This document shows, piece by piece, positions 12,873 through 24,060 of a DNA stretch of 64,000 bases; position 1 is the first letter of the stretch; each line of letters starts with the position of its first letter. Both the position numbers and the translations under genes were made by a program. This DNA is from Megaleporinus macrocephalus (taxonomy: Eukaryota; Chordata; Actinopteri; Characiformes; Anostomidae), in assembly GCA_021613375.1 (NCBI GenBank), contig CM038709.1, forward strand, positions 33,809,915 to 33,873,914, given 5' to 3'. The notes beneath the pieces are model-generated. The model did not search any database and was not told the origin of the DNA. It was given only the letters and a program-made list of their open reading frames with translations.

Positions 12873-13687
12873 TCACTGATGGAGGTTCTGTTTAAACTGC
12901 CGAATGCTGACTGTAGTGCTAAAATAGGCCAGCACATCTGAACTCTTTACATGTTTCTGCAAAATTTACTAGACCAGTTTACTGAGGTCTCATAAAACCA
13001 ATACAAAGTGCCTCATCCTAAAGTGCAGCTAAAAAGACAGCAATCTAAATTCTACTGCAGGCTGGACAAATTAGTGGTGCGTATCTGTTTCTTATGGTTA
13101 AGGTTAGTGTTGGGTTCAATGTAGCACAGCTAACAGAAAAGGACAAATACCTGTGTATCACCGTTGACATACATCTTTTCAGCCGATTGGTCAGCGCTCT
13201 GGACTGTCTATTTCAAGTGAAACTGAAGGGAGCCAAAGTCACATAAGGCAATAAAGTCACCTTCGTCTGCATTAAATTCGCTTATTACAGACACAGATCA
13301 GACAAAATTACTGAAGTCAAGTGATGCTATGTCCCCTCTCCTATGTCCCCTCTCCTAAATCTACATTATTCACATATACTGACTGATTAGAGATTGGTTC
13401 AGTCTCAAAAAGAGAGTTTTTGCTAGCTGACTGAATATAATGGGCATAGTTGCAAATATATTTTCTTACTTCATTTTAATTAAATTTAGTATTAATTTAA
13501 ACTGAAAGCTAAAGAAAAGTTTCAAACATATGTTGATAGATGCTCCAAAAGCTACACTACACTAATGAACTGTTTGCGGTGATATAACCTGCTTCTAACA
13601 ATACTCAAGACTTTATCCAGCCCATTACAGCCTACCTTCCACATTGTGTCTGCAGGTCAGACAATGATCATTCTAAATCAGCACAAT

Positions 13688-13690
<3 letters not shown>
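12873..13690. promoter_or_regulatory. Upstream flank of nhlh2, candidate proximal promoter
   Basis: An inverted CCAAT box (ATTGG at 13186-13190) sits in a moderately GC-containing block (13170-13290) about 0.5 kb upstream of the 5' untranslated exon. A 15-bp unit is tandemly doubled at about 13330-13357. No convincing TATA box was found next to the exon. Promoter status is inferred from position only. Confidence 0.3.

Positions 13691-13744
<54 letters not shown>
13691..13744. repeat. (GA)n microsatellite at the nhlh2 5' end
   Basis: Pure GA run of about 54 bp just upstream of, or inside the start of, the nhlh2 5' untranslated exon. Confidence 0.95.
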
Positions 13745-13748
<4 letters not shown>

Positions 13749-14084
13749 TCGTCTGTCATTTCTTCTCTCTCGGTTGTATTGATGGCCTCGTGTTGAGAAG
13801 CAGTTCAGTTTTCAGCCACAGCGGATTTTACATTGATTTGCGAGCGGAGAGAAAGACTATGAGCGGAGAAAGAGAGAGAGAGACTGTGAGCGAAGACAGA
13901 GACGAAGATCTGATCGATAAAAAATGACACTGAACGAACGATAAAATCCAGACTAACAGAGAAAAGAATGGAGGGAGCGCTGAGGACACTTCACTGAAAA
14001 CACATTGAACACACCACAACTCACTTACTCTGTCTCTCTCACACACACTCAGCTTCACATCACTTCAGTCTGAGGAGAAAAAAG
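13745..14084 (+). other. nhlh2 5' untranslated exon (start approximate)
   Basis: The exon end is supported by a near-perfect donor, AAAG|GTAAGT, with GT at 14085-14086. The matching acceptor at 15727-15728 lies immediately before the nhlh2 ATG. Splicing gives the context GAAAAAAG|ATG, with A at -3, a good initiation context. The transcription start is not visible and 13745 is a guess bounded by the GA repeat. The exon has three short upstream ORFs (13859-13927, 13924-13944, 13968-13997). NHLH genes are known to have non-coding upstream exons, which fits. Confidence 0.6.
13859..13944 (+). promoter_or_regulatory. Overlapping upstream ORFs in nhlh2 leader
   Basis: The first uORF has 22 codons (13859-13927). 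Its stop overlaps the next ATG as ATGA at 13924-13927, giving a 6-codon second uORF ending at 13944. A third of 9 codons is at 13968-13997. All stop before the main start. If they are in the transcript they would lower or regulate main-ORF translation. Peptides are Arg/Glu-rich because of the GA-rich DNA, so no peptide function is implied. Confidence 0.4.
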
Positions 14085-14963
14085 GTAAGTTTCTACTCCG
14101 GTAGTTAAAGCTGCGCGTTACTGCTCGTGTTTAATTCGTGTACATTTATAATTCAGCATTCTGTATTCCTCTCGCTACTCACAGTAACTCTGTTTATCTG
14201 ATATGTTTTATTAATGTAGAAATGATGTACACATTTATATCTAGTACATAAAATATGACGCTGATTGTATTATTTGCGATTATTTTATAGTAAGTAACTA
14301 AGAAATCAAATAAACACACAAATAAACAGAGAGTTATTACAGGTTTGTAACTGTATGTCGTAGTTGTGAAAGTAAACACCTCTTGTTATTTTAGATAGTT
14401 TAAAGCACTTGAAATGAATATTAAAAGCACCTGCAGCGCTCAAATAGGCGATTTATAACTGGTATGGGAGTTAATATGATATGTAAGTTAATATGAGTGA
14501 GTTGTTAACGTTGAGAGGAAAGTGAAGCGAAACTGAAGAACTTAAGCACGAAGCTGAAGTCTGGGTGCAGTTCAGTCGTAAGGGTCCAACTTCAGTCTCT
14601 TCACTAAACAGATTAGTCTTTAGCTGTAGTAGGTGAGATATGAGTTATTAATAATATAGCCTCCGTAAGTGTTAAAGTACTGAAGCTGTGAGCGTGAAAT
14701 TGTATTAATGAGGATAAACCTGAAGTGCAGTTATGTGTAAAACACACTGTTATTACATGTAATTAGTTAAATACCTCACCACTCTTAACCTCAGCCTGTT
14801 TACGTGGAATTAAGAGAGAGAGGGGGGTGTTCAGGTTAATAAACCAGCTGATTAATATGGTTCCCAAAACCATATAATTATCAAATCAAGTTAAAAATAT
14901 CTTTTCAGACATTTTATAATTCTTTTATTTGGTCAGTCAAATAATGTATAGAAAAATATACAG

Positions 14964-14966
<3 letters not shown>

Positions 14967-14994
<28 letters not shown>
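14967..14994. repeat. (TTTC)n microsatellite
   Basis: Seven TTTC units, in the nhlh2 leader intron. Confidence 0.9.
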
Positions 14995-15663
14995 CTTTCA
15001 CGCTCTCTCTCTCTGTGTCATTGTGAAGCACTGTGTGAAGTGTAGGTTTTACCGTTCACAGTTTTTGCAGGTTTGTTTGCAGGTTCAGATTTAATGGAAA
15101 ACCAGAACTTAAGTGAATTTCATCTTCGTGTGTGAGCAGGCAAATGCTGCCTGTTTTATCTGGGTTATAGTTAGGGTGTGAATGTCCCCTGTCCTGTCCT
15201 TTCACCCTTCATTGCTCACTAGCAGCTGAACACAGTTTATTTGATCACTAATACTTAAAATATCAACTCACATTTCTCTGGGGTTGTGGTGGTGGAGGGG
15301 TCTTGCAAAAATAGGTAGAAGTTAAATATAATAAATTATGAACAATTAATTCGGCTTTGGTTGTTAGTTTGCACTACACCAAAAGTTCAGATTTCATGAT
15401 AACTTTCATGACCTTTTATTTTGTTTAACTCCCAATTCCTCTCTCAATTTCTTTCCTTCTTATTTTCTTTCTTTCTATTATCTTTCTTTCTTCTTTCCTT
15501 TCTTATCTCCCTCTTCCTCCCTCTCCTACTGTAGTTCTCTGGACTTATTTCATTATCACTTTCGCTATTTTTTTATATTTATTTCTTTATTTTTTCATTT
15601 TTGTTTTTCCATCTCTTTCCCGCCTGTCCTTCTTGCGAAGCATAACCAACCCCTTACCTAACA

Positions 15664-15665
<2 letters not shown>

Positions 15666-15716
<51 letters not shown>

Positions 15717-15728
15717 CGCTCGCTCTAG
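15666..15728 (+). repeat. (CT)n plus (CGCT)n forming the nhlh2 acceptor tract
   Basis: About 24 CT units followed by CGCTCGCTCGCT and the TAG acceptor. The microsatellite directly serves as polypyrimidine tract for the coding exon, so allele length could affect splicing. Confidence 0.85.
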
Positions 15729-16106
15729 ATGATGCTCAGTCCGGATCACTCGGATTCTGACCTGCTGTGGCCACAGTCTGAACCGGAAACGCTGCTCAAC
15801 GTCATCAAAGTGGAGCGCGTGGCGGGCGAGCCGCTGGAACCGGACACGGACAGTAAGTCCAGCTCGCGCTCATTAGCGCCCCCTTTGACACGCGAGGAGA
15901 AACGGCGGCGACGACGCGCGACCGCCAAATACCGGATGGCCCACGCAACTCGCGAGCGCATACGTGTCGAGGCCTTCAACGTGGCGTTCGCAGAGCTCCG
16001 AAAGCTGCTGCCCACCCTTCCACCAGACAAGAAGCTCTCCAAGATTGAGATCCTGCGGCTCGCCATATGTTACATATCCTACCTGAACCACGTGCTAGAC
16101 GTTTAA
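15729..16106 (+). CDS. nhlh2: Helix-loop-helix protein 2 (HEN2/NSCL-2), nuclear bHLH factor
   Basis: This 125-residue protein is a tissue-restricted class II basic helix-loop-helix transcription factor, expected to dimerise with E-proteins and bind E-boxes in developing neurons and neuroendocrine cells. The acidic N-terminus (1-53) is followed by an Arg cluster ([14 protein letters not shown], 56-69), the basic region with the conserved E-box-contacting Glu76, helix 1 (about 81-94), a loop containing PTLPPDKK and helix 2 to the end ([13 protein letters not shown]). From helix 1 onward it is nearly identical to NHLH1/2. MMLSPD at the start and REEKRRRRR favour NHLH2 over NHLH1 (MMLNSD, REERRRRRR). 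It is somewhat shorter than mammalian NHLH2 (about 135 residues) because of the linker. Met70 and Val85 differ from the mammalian residues I remember. The whole CDS is in one exon, with ATG directly at the acceptor. Family is certain; paralogue fairly sure. Confidence 0.93.
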   Translation: MMLSPDHSDSDLLWPQSEPETLLNVIKVERVAGEPLEPDTDSKSSSRSLAPPLTREEKRRRRRATAKYRMAHATRERIRVEAFNVAFAELRKLLPTLPPDKKLSKIEILRLAICYISYLNHVLDV

Positions 16107-17494
16107 ATCCCGAGCAGAATATTCAGACCAATAGGAGAGAAGAAAGACATCAAATATTGACGAGAAACCTGTCAGGACCCTGAGAGAAGCCCGCTATGAG
16201 GGAGAGTGAATGGACTGGATATACAGCCTCTAAGAATAAGCTGGGCTCACCCGGACAGACACTGCAGTACAGTATGTGCTTCACAGCGTTACTCTCAAAT
16301 GGATGTGCACAACAGGTCTTTATCAGGAAACCCTGAGATTTACCAACCTTAAATTATCAAAAATAACCAAGACTGAAAACAAGTGATGTACTGACTTTGC
16401 TTGATTCAAATAAGTAAATATATTACTAGCATAAAGAGGAGTTCCACCGATGTTTAAAAATTTCTGCATACTCTATTGCTGTGATGTTAATGAAGTCATT
16501 TGGAGTGGTCTGATGTAAAACACTCTGTCCATAGAGAAACCGATACCAAAACAGAATTGTTCAGAATTGTTAGTGGTGACAGGAGCCAGACCTCTAAAAG
16601 TTTTAATGCATCTAAAAGCTTCTTTACTATATTATTTATTACATAATATAGTTAGAAATACACAGCTTGATACAGACGGATTGTTTGATGTTCATGAAGA
16701 AGTACATGGAGGGTAGCAAAAAGTAAACACATTGTTTTAGATTTAACGCTATAGCTCAGTAACAAATATTACATATAAAAACTCGTGAGAACACAGTTAG
16801 TTCCAGTGGTCATTTTGGATGGTAACAAATGGCTACAATATTTGTGATGTAGACGTTGTCTCTGTTACCAGCACTGTTACAAATTGAGTGGGATGTAGCG
16901 TTTTGCATCATATCAATCTGAATGAATTTATGTAATTGTCAAGATTGTGTTGTGCAGTATTTTTAAAAAATAGATGGAATTCCCCTCTAAAGTTTTATTA
17001 GTAGTGCATTTCTATGGTAATAACACTCCAGACAGAAATATAGTTCATTGCCAGATGAGTGAGTTTGTAGTGGATTGTATTTTCTACAAAGATTGTGTCA
17101 AATGAGGTCATATGATGATTGGTGTTCTTTCTGCTACAGCAAAAGCTGTTAATTTCTTAGAGGACTTTGGCATAAGTAAAAAAGTCAAAATTTCTCAAGG
17201 GAGGAGGGAGAAAAACAATTATGTCTTATCCAGGCGAAAATAAAATCACTGAGGAGTCCCTGTAATAGAGGAAATTAACCCAGGAACCCATGTACAGCTA
17301 ACCATGCCCAAAGGGCCTTATTGGTTATAATAGTACCAGGAAAAAGAGTCTATGATCTGTATCAATAGAATCTTTTTTGGTGCTATATAAACCAGTAGAA
17401 CCAATAACCACATAGAAAAGTTGTCCTGTAATAGACCCTGCAAAAAAGCTATTTATATTCATATAATTCTCTAAGAAGTCATGGGTTTGCTTGC
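16107..17494 (+). other. nhlh2 3' untranslated region and downstream flank
   Basis: No further ORF. A canonical polyadenylation hexamer AATAAA is at 17239-17244, about 1.1 kb after the stop, and is a plausible transcript end, although later AT-rich hexamers (such as ATTAAA near 18217) cannot be excluded. No terminator-like structure or conserved element is evident. Confidence 0.5.
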
Positions 17495-17773
17495 AGTCAT
17501 ATGCAAAAGTTTTAGCACCTATGTTCTGTTGATTTTCAGAAGGGAAGAAACTGAAATAGTTTTGTAGAACATTTTCTGCAAATTTTAGTGCATTATTTCT
17601 AATTTGCTTACTTGCTTACTTGCATTTTACATGCTGAAAAAAAACATAAAATGTGCCATAACTTTTGCACAAAACACAATCTGATTAGTCTTGTCCAAAA
17701 TAATTAATTCAGCAGTAATTCCCTGTAGGGTTATTTTGAGGTTTGAGGGGTGCTCAAACTTTTGTATATGACT
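17495..17773. mobile_element. MITE with 26-bp terminal inverted repeats
   Basis: The left end AGTCATATGCAAAAGTTTTAG (17495 on) is an imperfect inverted copy of the right end (about 17748-17773, reverse complement AGTCATATACAAAAGTTTGAG), with two or three mismatches. The internal 230 bp are AT-rich and non-coding. The termini resemble Tc1/mariner-like ends (CAAAAGTTTnnGCACC), suggesting a non-autonomous derivative. Related ends occur near 18540 and 23797. Confidence 0.7.
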
Positions 17774-18077
17774 ATTACATATGGTACTTTTACAAAACAG
17801 CCACATTGAAGTGTGTACATAAGCACAGTAATGTCTATTAATTTACCAAAGTTTGGTAATAGTTGTGTTGGTGTAGTAAAATTGGTGTGGAAAATATATA
17901 CACATTTGGATCAAGCAAATTCAACAATAATAATGTTATTTATGCATTACTTGCAATGTCATCTACACCAGCACAATTGTACTGTTTGACTTTTAACTTT
18001 ATTTATTTATTTATTGCATTTATATAGTAATTTATTACAAGGATTATTTGAATTTTCTTAAATTATTATTTCTGTTA

Positions 18078-18166
<89 letters not shown>

Positions 18167-18539
18167 TGCATACCAACTTTTAAATATGTACCTATGTATT
18201 GTACAGTTGTTTATACATTAAATATATTTGCTGTTGCTGTTGACCTTTAACATGCAGGATTAGAAGTATTAACACCTCAGATGTCTAGTTCTCATGTGTG
18301 CAGTGCTGATGATGTGTTAGCTCTTCTTGGACAGAATGAGTATGGAGGCTGATGACAGTTTTACCAAGATTTACCAAGAGCTTACAAAGAGCCTCAGCTA
18401 CCTTTGACCATTAAGCAATCCTGGACACAGGTTCAGACATAATGATGGATTTCCCGTTGATTACAAACAATATGATGCAATATTTAAAACTATATACTGT
18501 ATATATTGTATTTGAACATTGTCCCACTATGTACAATAT
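17774..18539. other. Gene-free stretch with long (TA)n
   Basis: Holds a TA microsatellite at 18079-18163 and no gene. Confidence 0.5.
18079..18163. repeat. (TA)n microsatellite
   Basis: Uninterrupted TA run of about 85 bp. Confidence 0.95.
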
Positions 18540-18660
18540 ACAGTTGTAAAAGAATGTTTGGACACCCTGGGTAATATGACTCATTTTCTTGATTTTCTAA
18601 GTGGAAAGAAAAATAACAACACTTTAGCATGTTTTTAATTAACAATTAAATTATTATTAC
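18540..18660. repeat. Fragment of MITE-like dispersed repeat
   Basis: Begins ACAGTTGTAAAAGAATGTTTGGACACCCTGG and continues to a TTTCTTGATTTTCTAAGTGGAAA block. Its layout (CAGT...AAAAGTTTGnnCACC, then a GATTTTnnAAGTGAAA block) matches the start at 23797 and the left end at 17495. It leads directly into the 130-bp tandem duplication. Confidence 0.55.
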
Positions 18661-18920
18661 GATTTGCGTAATTTATGCCGAGGTATTGGGCGGCGGGGGG
18701 ATCTAAAACATAAAAAAAACAAATATGACATTTCTATAAATTTGGACACCTTTTCAGTCAGTACTTTGGCTGAGGTCTCACCCTCCACATAATTTACGTA
18801 ATTTATGCCGAGGTATTGGGCGGCGGGGGGATCTAAAACATAAAAAAAACAAATATGACATTTCTATAAATTTGGATACCTTTTCAGTCAGTACTTTGGC
18901 TGAGGTCTCACCCTCCACAT
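18661..18920. repeat. Two-copy 130-bp tandem duplication
   Basis: Unit 1 is 18661-18790 and unit 2 is 18791-18920, with only three mismatches seen (two in the first 10 bases, one in TTTGGACACC/TTTGGATACC). Each unit contains GTAATTTATGCCGAGG, a GGGCGGCGGGGGG block and an A-rich run. High identity implies a recent duplication, or an assembly artefact. Confidence 0.95.
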
Positions 18921-18924
18921 GTGT

Positions 18925-19075
18925 CTTCATTTGTTCATTCATTCATCTTCTAAGCAGTTTATCTTTCTGCGTTGCGGGGCCGTTGTAGAGGAACGGTGCA
19001 GCATTCATTGGGCGGAAGGCAAGAAACATCCTGGACAGGTTGCCAGTCCATTTTTATCCATGGTTTATCCAGATG
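18925..19075. repeat. Dispersed fish repeat fragment (TTCATTCATTCATCTTCTAA type)
   Basis: Contains TTCATTCATTCATCTTCTAA, GCATTCATTGGGCGGAAGGC and CCTGGACAGGTTGCCAGTCC, which I recall as the core of a common teleost non-coding repeat. A 104-codon open frame over it (18919-19233) is therefore not a gene. Confidence 0.7.
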
Positions 19076-19665
19076 TCGTTGCAAGATCACAGTTAAAGTT
19101 AGATTCTGACTGTTCCTTGTGTGTAATATTTGTTCAACAACACAGCACAGTGGACCAGTGCGTTATTTCTTCAGTACCAGTAAAATCATTCTGTAGGTTC
19201 TTGGCACTAATGTGGGGGTTTTGCTTTGCATAGTTTATCAGTCTAGGAGCAGAATTTTGTACACTGTGCATTTTGGACAGTAAAACTGTAAACTCTTGAA
19301 TTGCAAACTAAAAGTACTTTATATCCAAAGATACCCTGGCATTTCTGGGCTATGCGTCATTTTGTATCGTGAAAATGTAGGATGTCATATGTTTAAGGGT
19401 AAGATACTAATTAAAAAGCTAAAAAAAAATTCATCTGAATGTTTGGTCATTGATGAATGGCAGGAAATCCGCTGAGCAGATTTCAGGAATTCAAAAACAC
19501 ATTTAACTACACAAATGTTACATAATTTCTTTTGTGTAGTTACACACTAAAAGGTTGGGACCCTTTTAATAATTAAATCTTTATTTAACTGAACACAGTA
19601 CAAAGAAAAGATATTAAACAATCTTGTTTTGGACATTTTGTATATAGATGCTGTATATACATGTA

Positions 19666-19707
<42 letters not shown>

Positions 19708-20119
19708 TGTGTACATGCCTAAATTTGAGGACTGCAGCATGTTCCAAAACAAGTTGACACAGTTATGACACACGTTTAAATCACCTTTTAAAACAAATTG
19801 TCTCATCTTTTTTTTTTTTGTCGTCTAGATGGCATCATATGTTGCTTCAAAATGTATCAGGACGGTGGATTGTGGATGTTTTACTTTTACTTTTTTTTAC
19901 TTACTTAAAATCTTTTCTTGGGTTTGTAATTTGCTTTAGAAGTTGTAGTTGAAATTAAAAACACTGCGGACAAGCACTATGATTTTATAAGATATTATTT
20001 ACATAAAATGCTAAAAAACATTAAAATACAGAGTGTTTACAGAAATCAGGCTGTGGTCAACTATTGGACCACACACTGGGCACTTTCTGGGTTTAATTGT
20101 CTCCCCTTTCTTACGCTCT
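19076..20119. other. Gene-free stretch with (GT)n
   Basis: GT run at 19668-19703 and AT-rich surroundings. No exon recognised. Confidence 0.45.
19668..19703. repeat. (GT)n microsatellite
   Basis: GT run of about 36 bp. Confidence 0.95.
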
Positions 20120-20275
20120 GCTCTGTAGATCCCTTGAGGCCGGACAGGTGTTTCTGCAGACGAGCCAAGGCAAGCAAATCAGGGCCCGTCTGCTGCCTCC
20201 CGCGGGACATCAGCAGACCAGAGGGGCTGAGGGTCTATCAAATCACAGAATACACTCCACAAGGGGGGGGGTTTA
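20120..20275. other. GC-rich island of unknown role
   Basis: A locally GC-rich block in AT-rich DNA. It contains an 8-bp inverted repeat (GTCTGCTG 20188-20195, CAGCAGAC 20211-20218) around a CCCGCGGG core, then TATCAAATCACAG. A CTCTGCTCTGTAG acceptor-like string precedes it near 20127. It could be a conserved non-coding element or a non-coding exon. No protein homology was recognised in the 90-codon open frame spanning it. Confidence 0.3.
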
Positions 20276-20756
20276 AATGATAAATGTGGACTAAATTGTC
20301 AGAGAACACAATTAAACAATGTGTGAAAGAAAATAAGGATGCCAAAGTAGGACCAAGAGCATACAGAGAGAGAGGGAGAGAGAGGGAGAGAGAAGGAGAA
20401 AGAGATAGAGAGATATTTTAAAGTATGTTATGATAGGTGTTTTTGTGACCTGCTCAAGGTCCATCCTGGCAGCTCCCTTCTGTCTATTTATCATTCTGTC
20501 TGAAGACTGTCTGGCAGGCAGTCTATATCTCTCTCGCTTTCTCCTCATTTGAGTTTTGTCACCCATAGGCTAATATACATGCAGTCTAAAATATCCATAA
20601 AAAGACAGAATGAGTGTGTGAGTGTGCCTCATTAAGCAATAAGACCAGCAAGAGAGATAGAGAGAGAGAGATAGAGAGAGAGAGAGAAACAAAGCGTAAC
20701 TGTGTAGACCTGTCTGAGGATTATGTCGCTCAGTGGCCCACTGTAACACCATTTGC

Positions 20757-20787
<31 letters not shown>

Positions 20788-23700
20788 AGTGTGTGAGAGG
20801 AGTTGTGCTGAATCTATTAGCCCTCTGCTTCTTTAGCACACACAGGTAGCAGTTAGCCTGACCCATCCTGCAAACAGCCAGTCTCTGCCAGTTACCGAAA
20901 GATGAACAGCTATATGTTCACTCATATCTTTTTATATTACATAATATTTCTCTCTTTTTCTGTTCCACTTTATTGGACTACAACATGACCTGCTTCACCA
21001 GAAGGGTCCACTTTTTGTCTACAGACAGATGTAGATGGACCCAGGAGGAACAGAGGGGAAAAAAAAGAAATCTATTTAAAAGGACAGCGGGCAAGAATCA
21101 GTCTGATACTAGAAAATAAGTGAAGGAACTTCTGTTTTCAACTTTAGAATGAGCAGCAAACAAAGGTAAAGGTCATCCAAGTACATTTAAAGGGAATTCT
21201 ATTGAGAAATTTGCCTAAAATGTCTACAGTTACAGCATTTCTTTTTGTATCTTCCTCCCAGTCTCCCTCTTGTATTATTTAATGGGCCACTCATTAGAAA
21301 GTTTAGAAAATAGTATTTAGAATTGAGAAATAATTTACACCTCAACTCCATTTAAGCATATTTGGGAAAATCAGCCAGTTTTACAGTTGTACAGCAATTA
21401 AGTGAGAATACTGTGATTAAATTAAACTGTAGATACTCTAAAAATGGAGTAAATATTAGTAAAGGCATTATTCAGTCCTTTTTTAATAACTACACTTTTT
21501 TAAGTGCAAGCTGTGGTAAACTGTGACTATTATAGCCAGGCCCTCTGTTGGGAGCCATGATTGTCAAAACTTTGTCAAAACATAAGGACAACACCTCTAC
21601 AACAAAGCTAATTTCTTCAAGCATCTTGTTGAGATTTTAATAGTTTGTTAGCATTAAGAATTACAAGCACATATCTTGTAGCAGTTTTACAGTGACTCGT
21701 TCTGTCTTGTATACACCTGCTCCCACTGCCATTCATATCAAGTTAGTAAATATGGACAAGTTCCAGAAAGCCTAGCATGATGTTTATTCTCACGAAGTTG
21801 GTTTGACCTATTGGAACTTCAAAATTGACTTAGCTATACCTATTTACATAGCACATAGAAAAAAAAACATTCTGCAAGTACAATTGTAATGAATCAAAAT
21901 TAAGTAAAACTTTACAGACATGTAATTTTTTTATTCCCCAGAAATTGTTTAGATAAGAAGGACCTATGGATTCTTCCCTGTGTGTAATTATACGTATATT
22001 AGCATTATTGGGAGCCTTCAAAAATGTATTCCATTACAAAGTATTTTCCAGTACTTTCTGGTTGTTTGCCTTTTTGAGATTGTATATTAAAAAAAGAAAC
22101 AGAAGATGGCAGTTTTGTCCAGTATGTTTTTTTAGACATGTATACTCATGAGCAGTGAAAAAGGAGACAGTTTAAGAAATTAATGCACAGTTCCCTATTT
22201 AAATAAAGTAGTGATTTATCAGAAAAAAGACTAAAGCTCTGATACAAAAATACAAAAAAACGAGTCACAGTATAATTATTGAATTTAGTGATCGTGGCAT
22301 GCAAATACCATAGACATAAAAAAAAAACTATACTGCTTTCCTGGGAATTTACATTATTTGTTAACATTTGTTGCTTACTATGCGGAAAACAAAATCTTGT
22401 AGAAATATTTTGATAATTATGAACAGAGGCAGGTGTTGGAACTCTTGAGGCACCCAATCGAAGGCCTGGCTATAATGGTCACAGTTCACCCTGGATTACA
22501 CTCAAATCATGTAGTTATTGGGCAGGTGTGTTAGCAATGTGGGTATCCAAGGCATTTCTAGGACCAGTGTCACCACATGGAAGTTGTTGGCATGCAGTAG
22601 TGTTAGTTTAAGGGACTAGCTAAAGGATGGGGCCTGCAAAGAAATATAGTGAAAAGAATAATCAACTGCTTGAACCAAGAATTGCCCTAGAATTGCAATA
22701 GAGTGCGGTGTGACACATTAGGTGACCACCCAGTTGTTTGTCCAAAAAAGCTAATCACAAGGATGTACAAGGGTGATGCGCGTCGTGCTGGAATGTCAGC
22801 TTGTAAATCTCCCAGCCATCCCAAAAGTTGAGCCCATTACCTTCATTAGCATTACCTTCATTCTTTGGACAATAAGATAGAAGTGCACAATGATACTGTT
22901 TTGTATTACACCTGGTATTTTCTGTGACAGAGACTGTGCCACTCAGCAACATCTCAGCATGTAGTGTTGCAAAAACCCTCTTGGGATCCTGAACGAGGTT
23001 TGAACTGCACAAGTGTTTACCAATCACAAAGAGATGGGAAGGTCACGCAGTTCAGTCCGGCCCTCAAAAAAGTATACGGAGGTTTGTTCATGTTTATTGC
23101 TGCTTTTTCTAAGAGGCAAACCATATTAGCCCTGCAACTCAAAACTAAAGAATTAAACTGCTGGATTTAGGTCATTTATAATTCAGGCCTTCAAAGTATC
23201 CAGGTGGCACATGTATCAGCTTTTTCATGTTCTCACTTTACATGAGGTTTCGTACATGATGCTTTAGAAGTGTACTACCCAAGATGTTAAGTGACGAGTA
23301 ATATGCTACCATTTGTTAGCTATACATATAAGTATTGTAGCTCCAGTGCACAAGTAAAGAAGCAATCTTTAGGCCTAAAATATGTCGTGGCTGATTAGTT
23401 ACATTTAGAGTATGAGGGATAAATGTAAGCAGGTGGTCAGTAGTTTAATACTATTCACACAGTCATTTAAATTCCTATCATGAAAACAAATTATCTGGAC
23501 TGAGCCCTACACCCTGCAAACGTGCCAGGTCATAATTGTCAAGGTGGATAATAAGTGTAAAAGAGATAAACGCTGGATAAGAATGATGAACATTATGAAT
23601 CGGGATTATGGAGTGAAAGAAGTTTTATCGAGACTGTAATCGATTGGGCTGTGAGCCAAGTGCAACTGGAGACACAATATTAGGAAATGGCGCCCTCTAT

Positions 23701-23794
23701 TGGTGAGGTAAGGATATAAGAATTATAGCGCGGTATGTGATGCCCTCTTTTGGTCAGCAATAGAACAGCAGTCTCTTGTTCTGAGCCCTGAACT
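20276..23794. other. Gene-free stretch with GA and TG repeats
   Basis: GA-rich runs at 20365-20412 and 20650-20694 and a TG run at 20760-20788. The remainder is AT-rich. Open frames of 60-103 codons at 21830-23170 show no domain and no coding bias by eye. Confidence 0.45.
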
Positions 23795-24060
23795 ACAGTC
23801 GTGTGCAACAGTTTGAACACCTCTGGTCAAATGACATGTTTTGTTGATTTTTTTAAGTGAAAATAACCCATTTTCTTAACTATACTAAAAAGACTTAACC
23901 TTAGACAATCTGGCATTTCAATGCAAGTCTTTTGTGCGCTTGAAATATAAACTATGCCATAACTTTGCTGCATAAGATCAGTAGAAGTGTGTTCATTCTA
24001 GAGTCCTGCAGTGTAAAAACACTATTTCTTCAATAAATTTGGGCAAAAGACCACAGGCAA
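23795..24060. repeat. MITE-like dispersed repeat copy
   Basis: Opens with CTACAGTCGTGTGCAACAGTTTGAACACC, followed by a GTTGATTTTTTTAAGTGAAA block, in the same order as at 17495 and 18540. A right terminal repeat was not found, so the copy is partial. Confidence 0.55.

Larger units (their letters stand above)
14085..15728 (+). other. nhlh2 intron in the 5' leader
   Basis: Bounded by a GTAAGT donor (14085) and an AG acceptor (15727-15728) preceded by a long pyrimidine tract. It contains a TTTC tetranucleotide run (14967-14994), a pyrimidine-rich zone (15420-15540) and an E-box CACCTG at 14428-14433, a possible bHLH site. No coding exon is seen inside. Confidence 0.7.

Noticed and set aside
13691..13927. 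93-codon Arg-Glu repeat open frame at 13646-13927
   Set aside because: Produced by the GA microsatellite. Only the ATG at 13859 is considered, as a leader uORF.
18919..19233. 104-codon open frame on + strand
   Set aside because: It starts inside a common fish dispersed repeat and has no protein resemblance.
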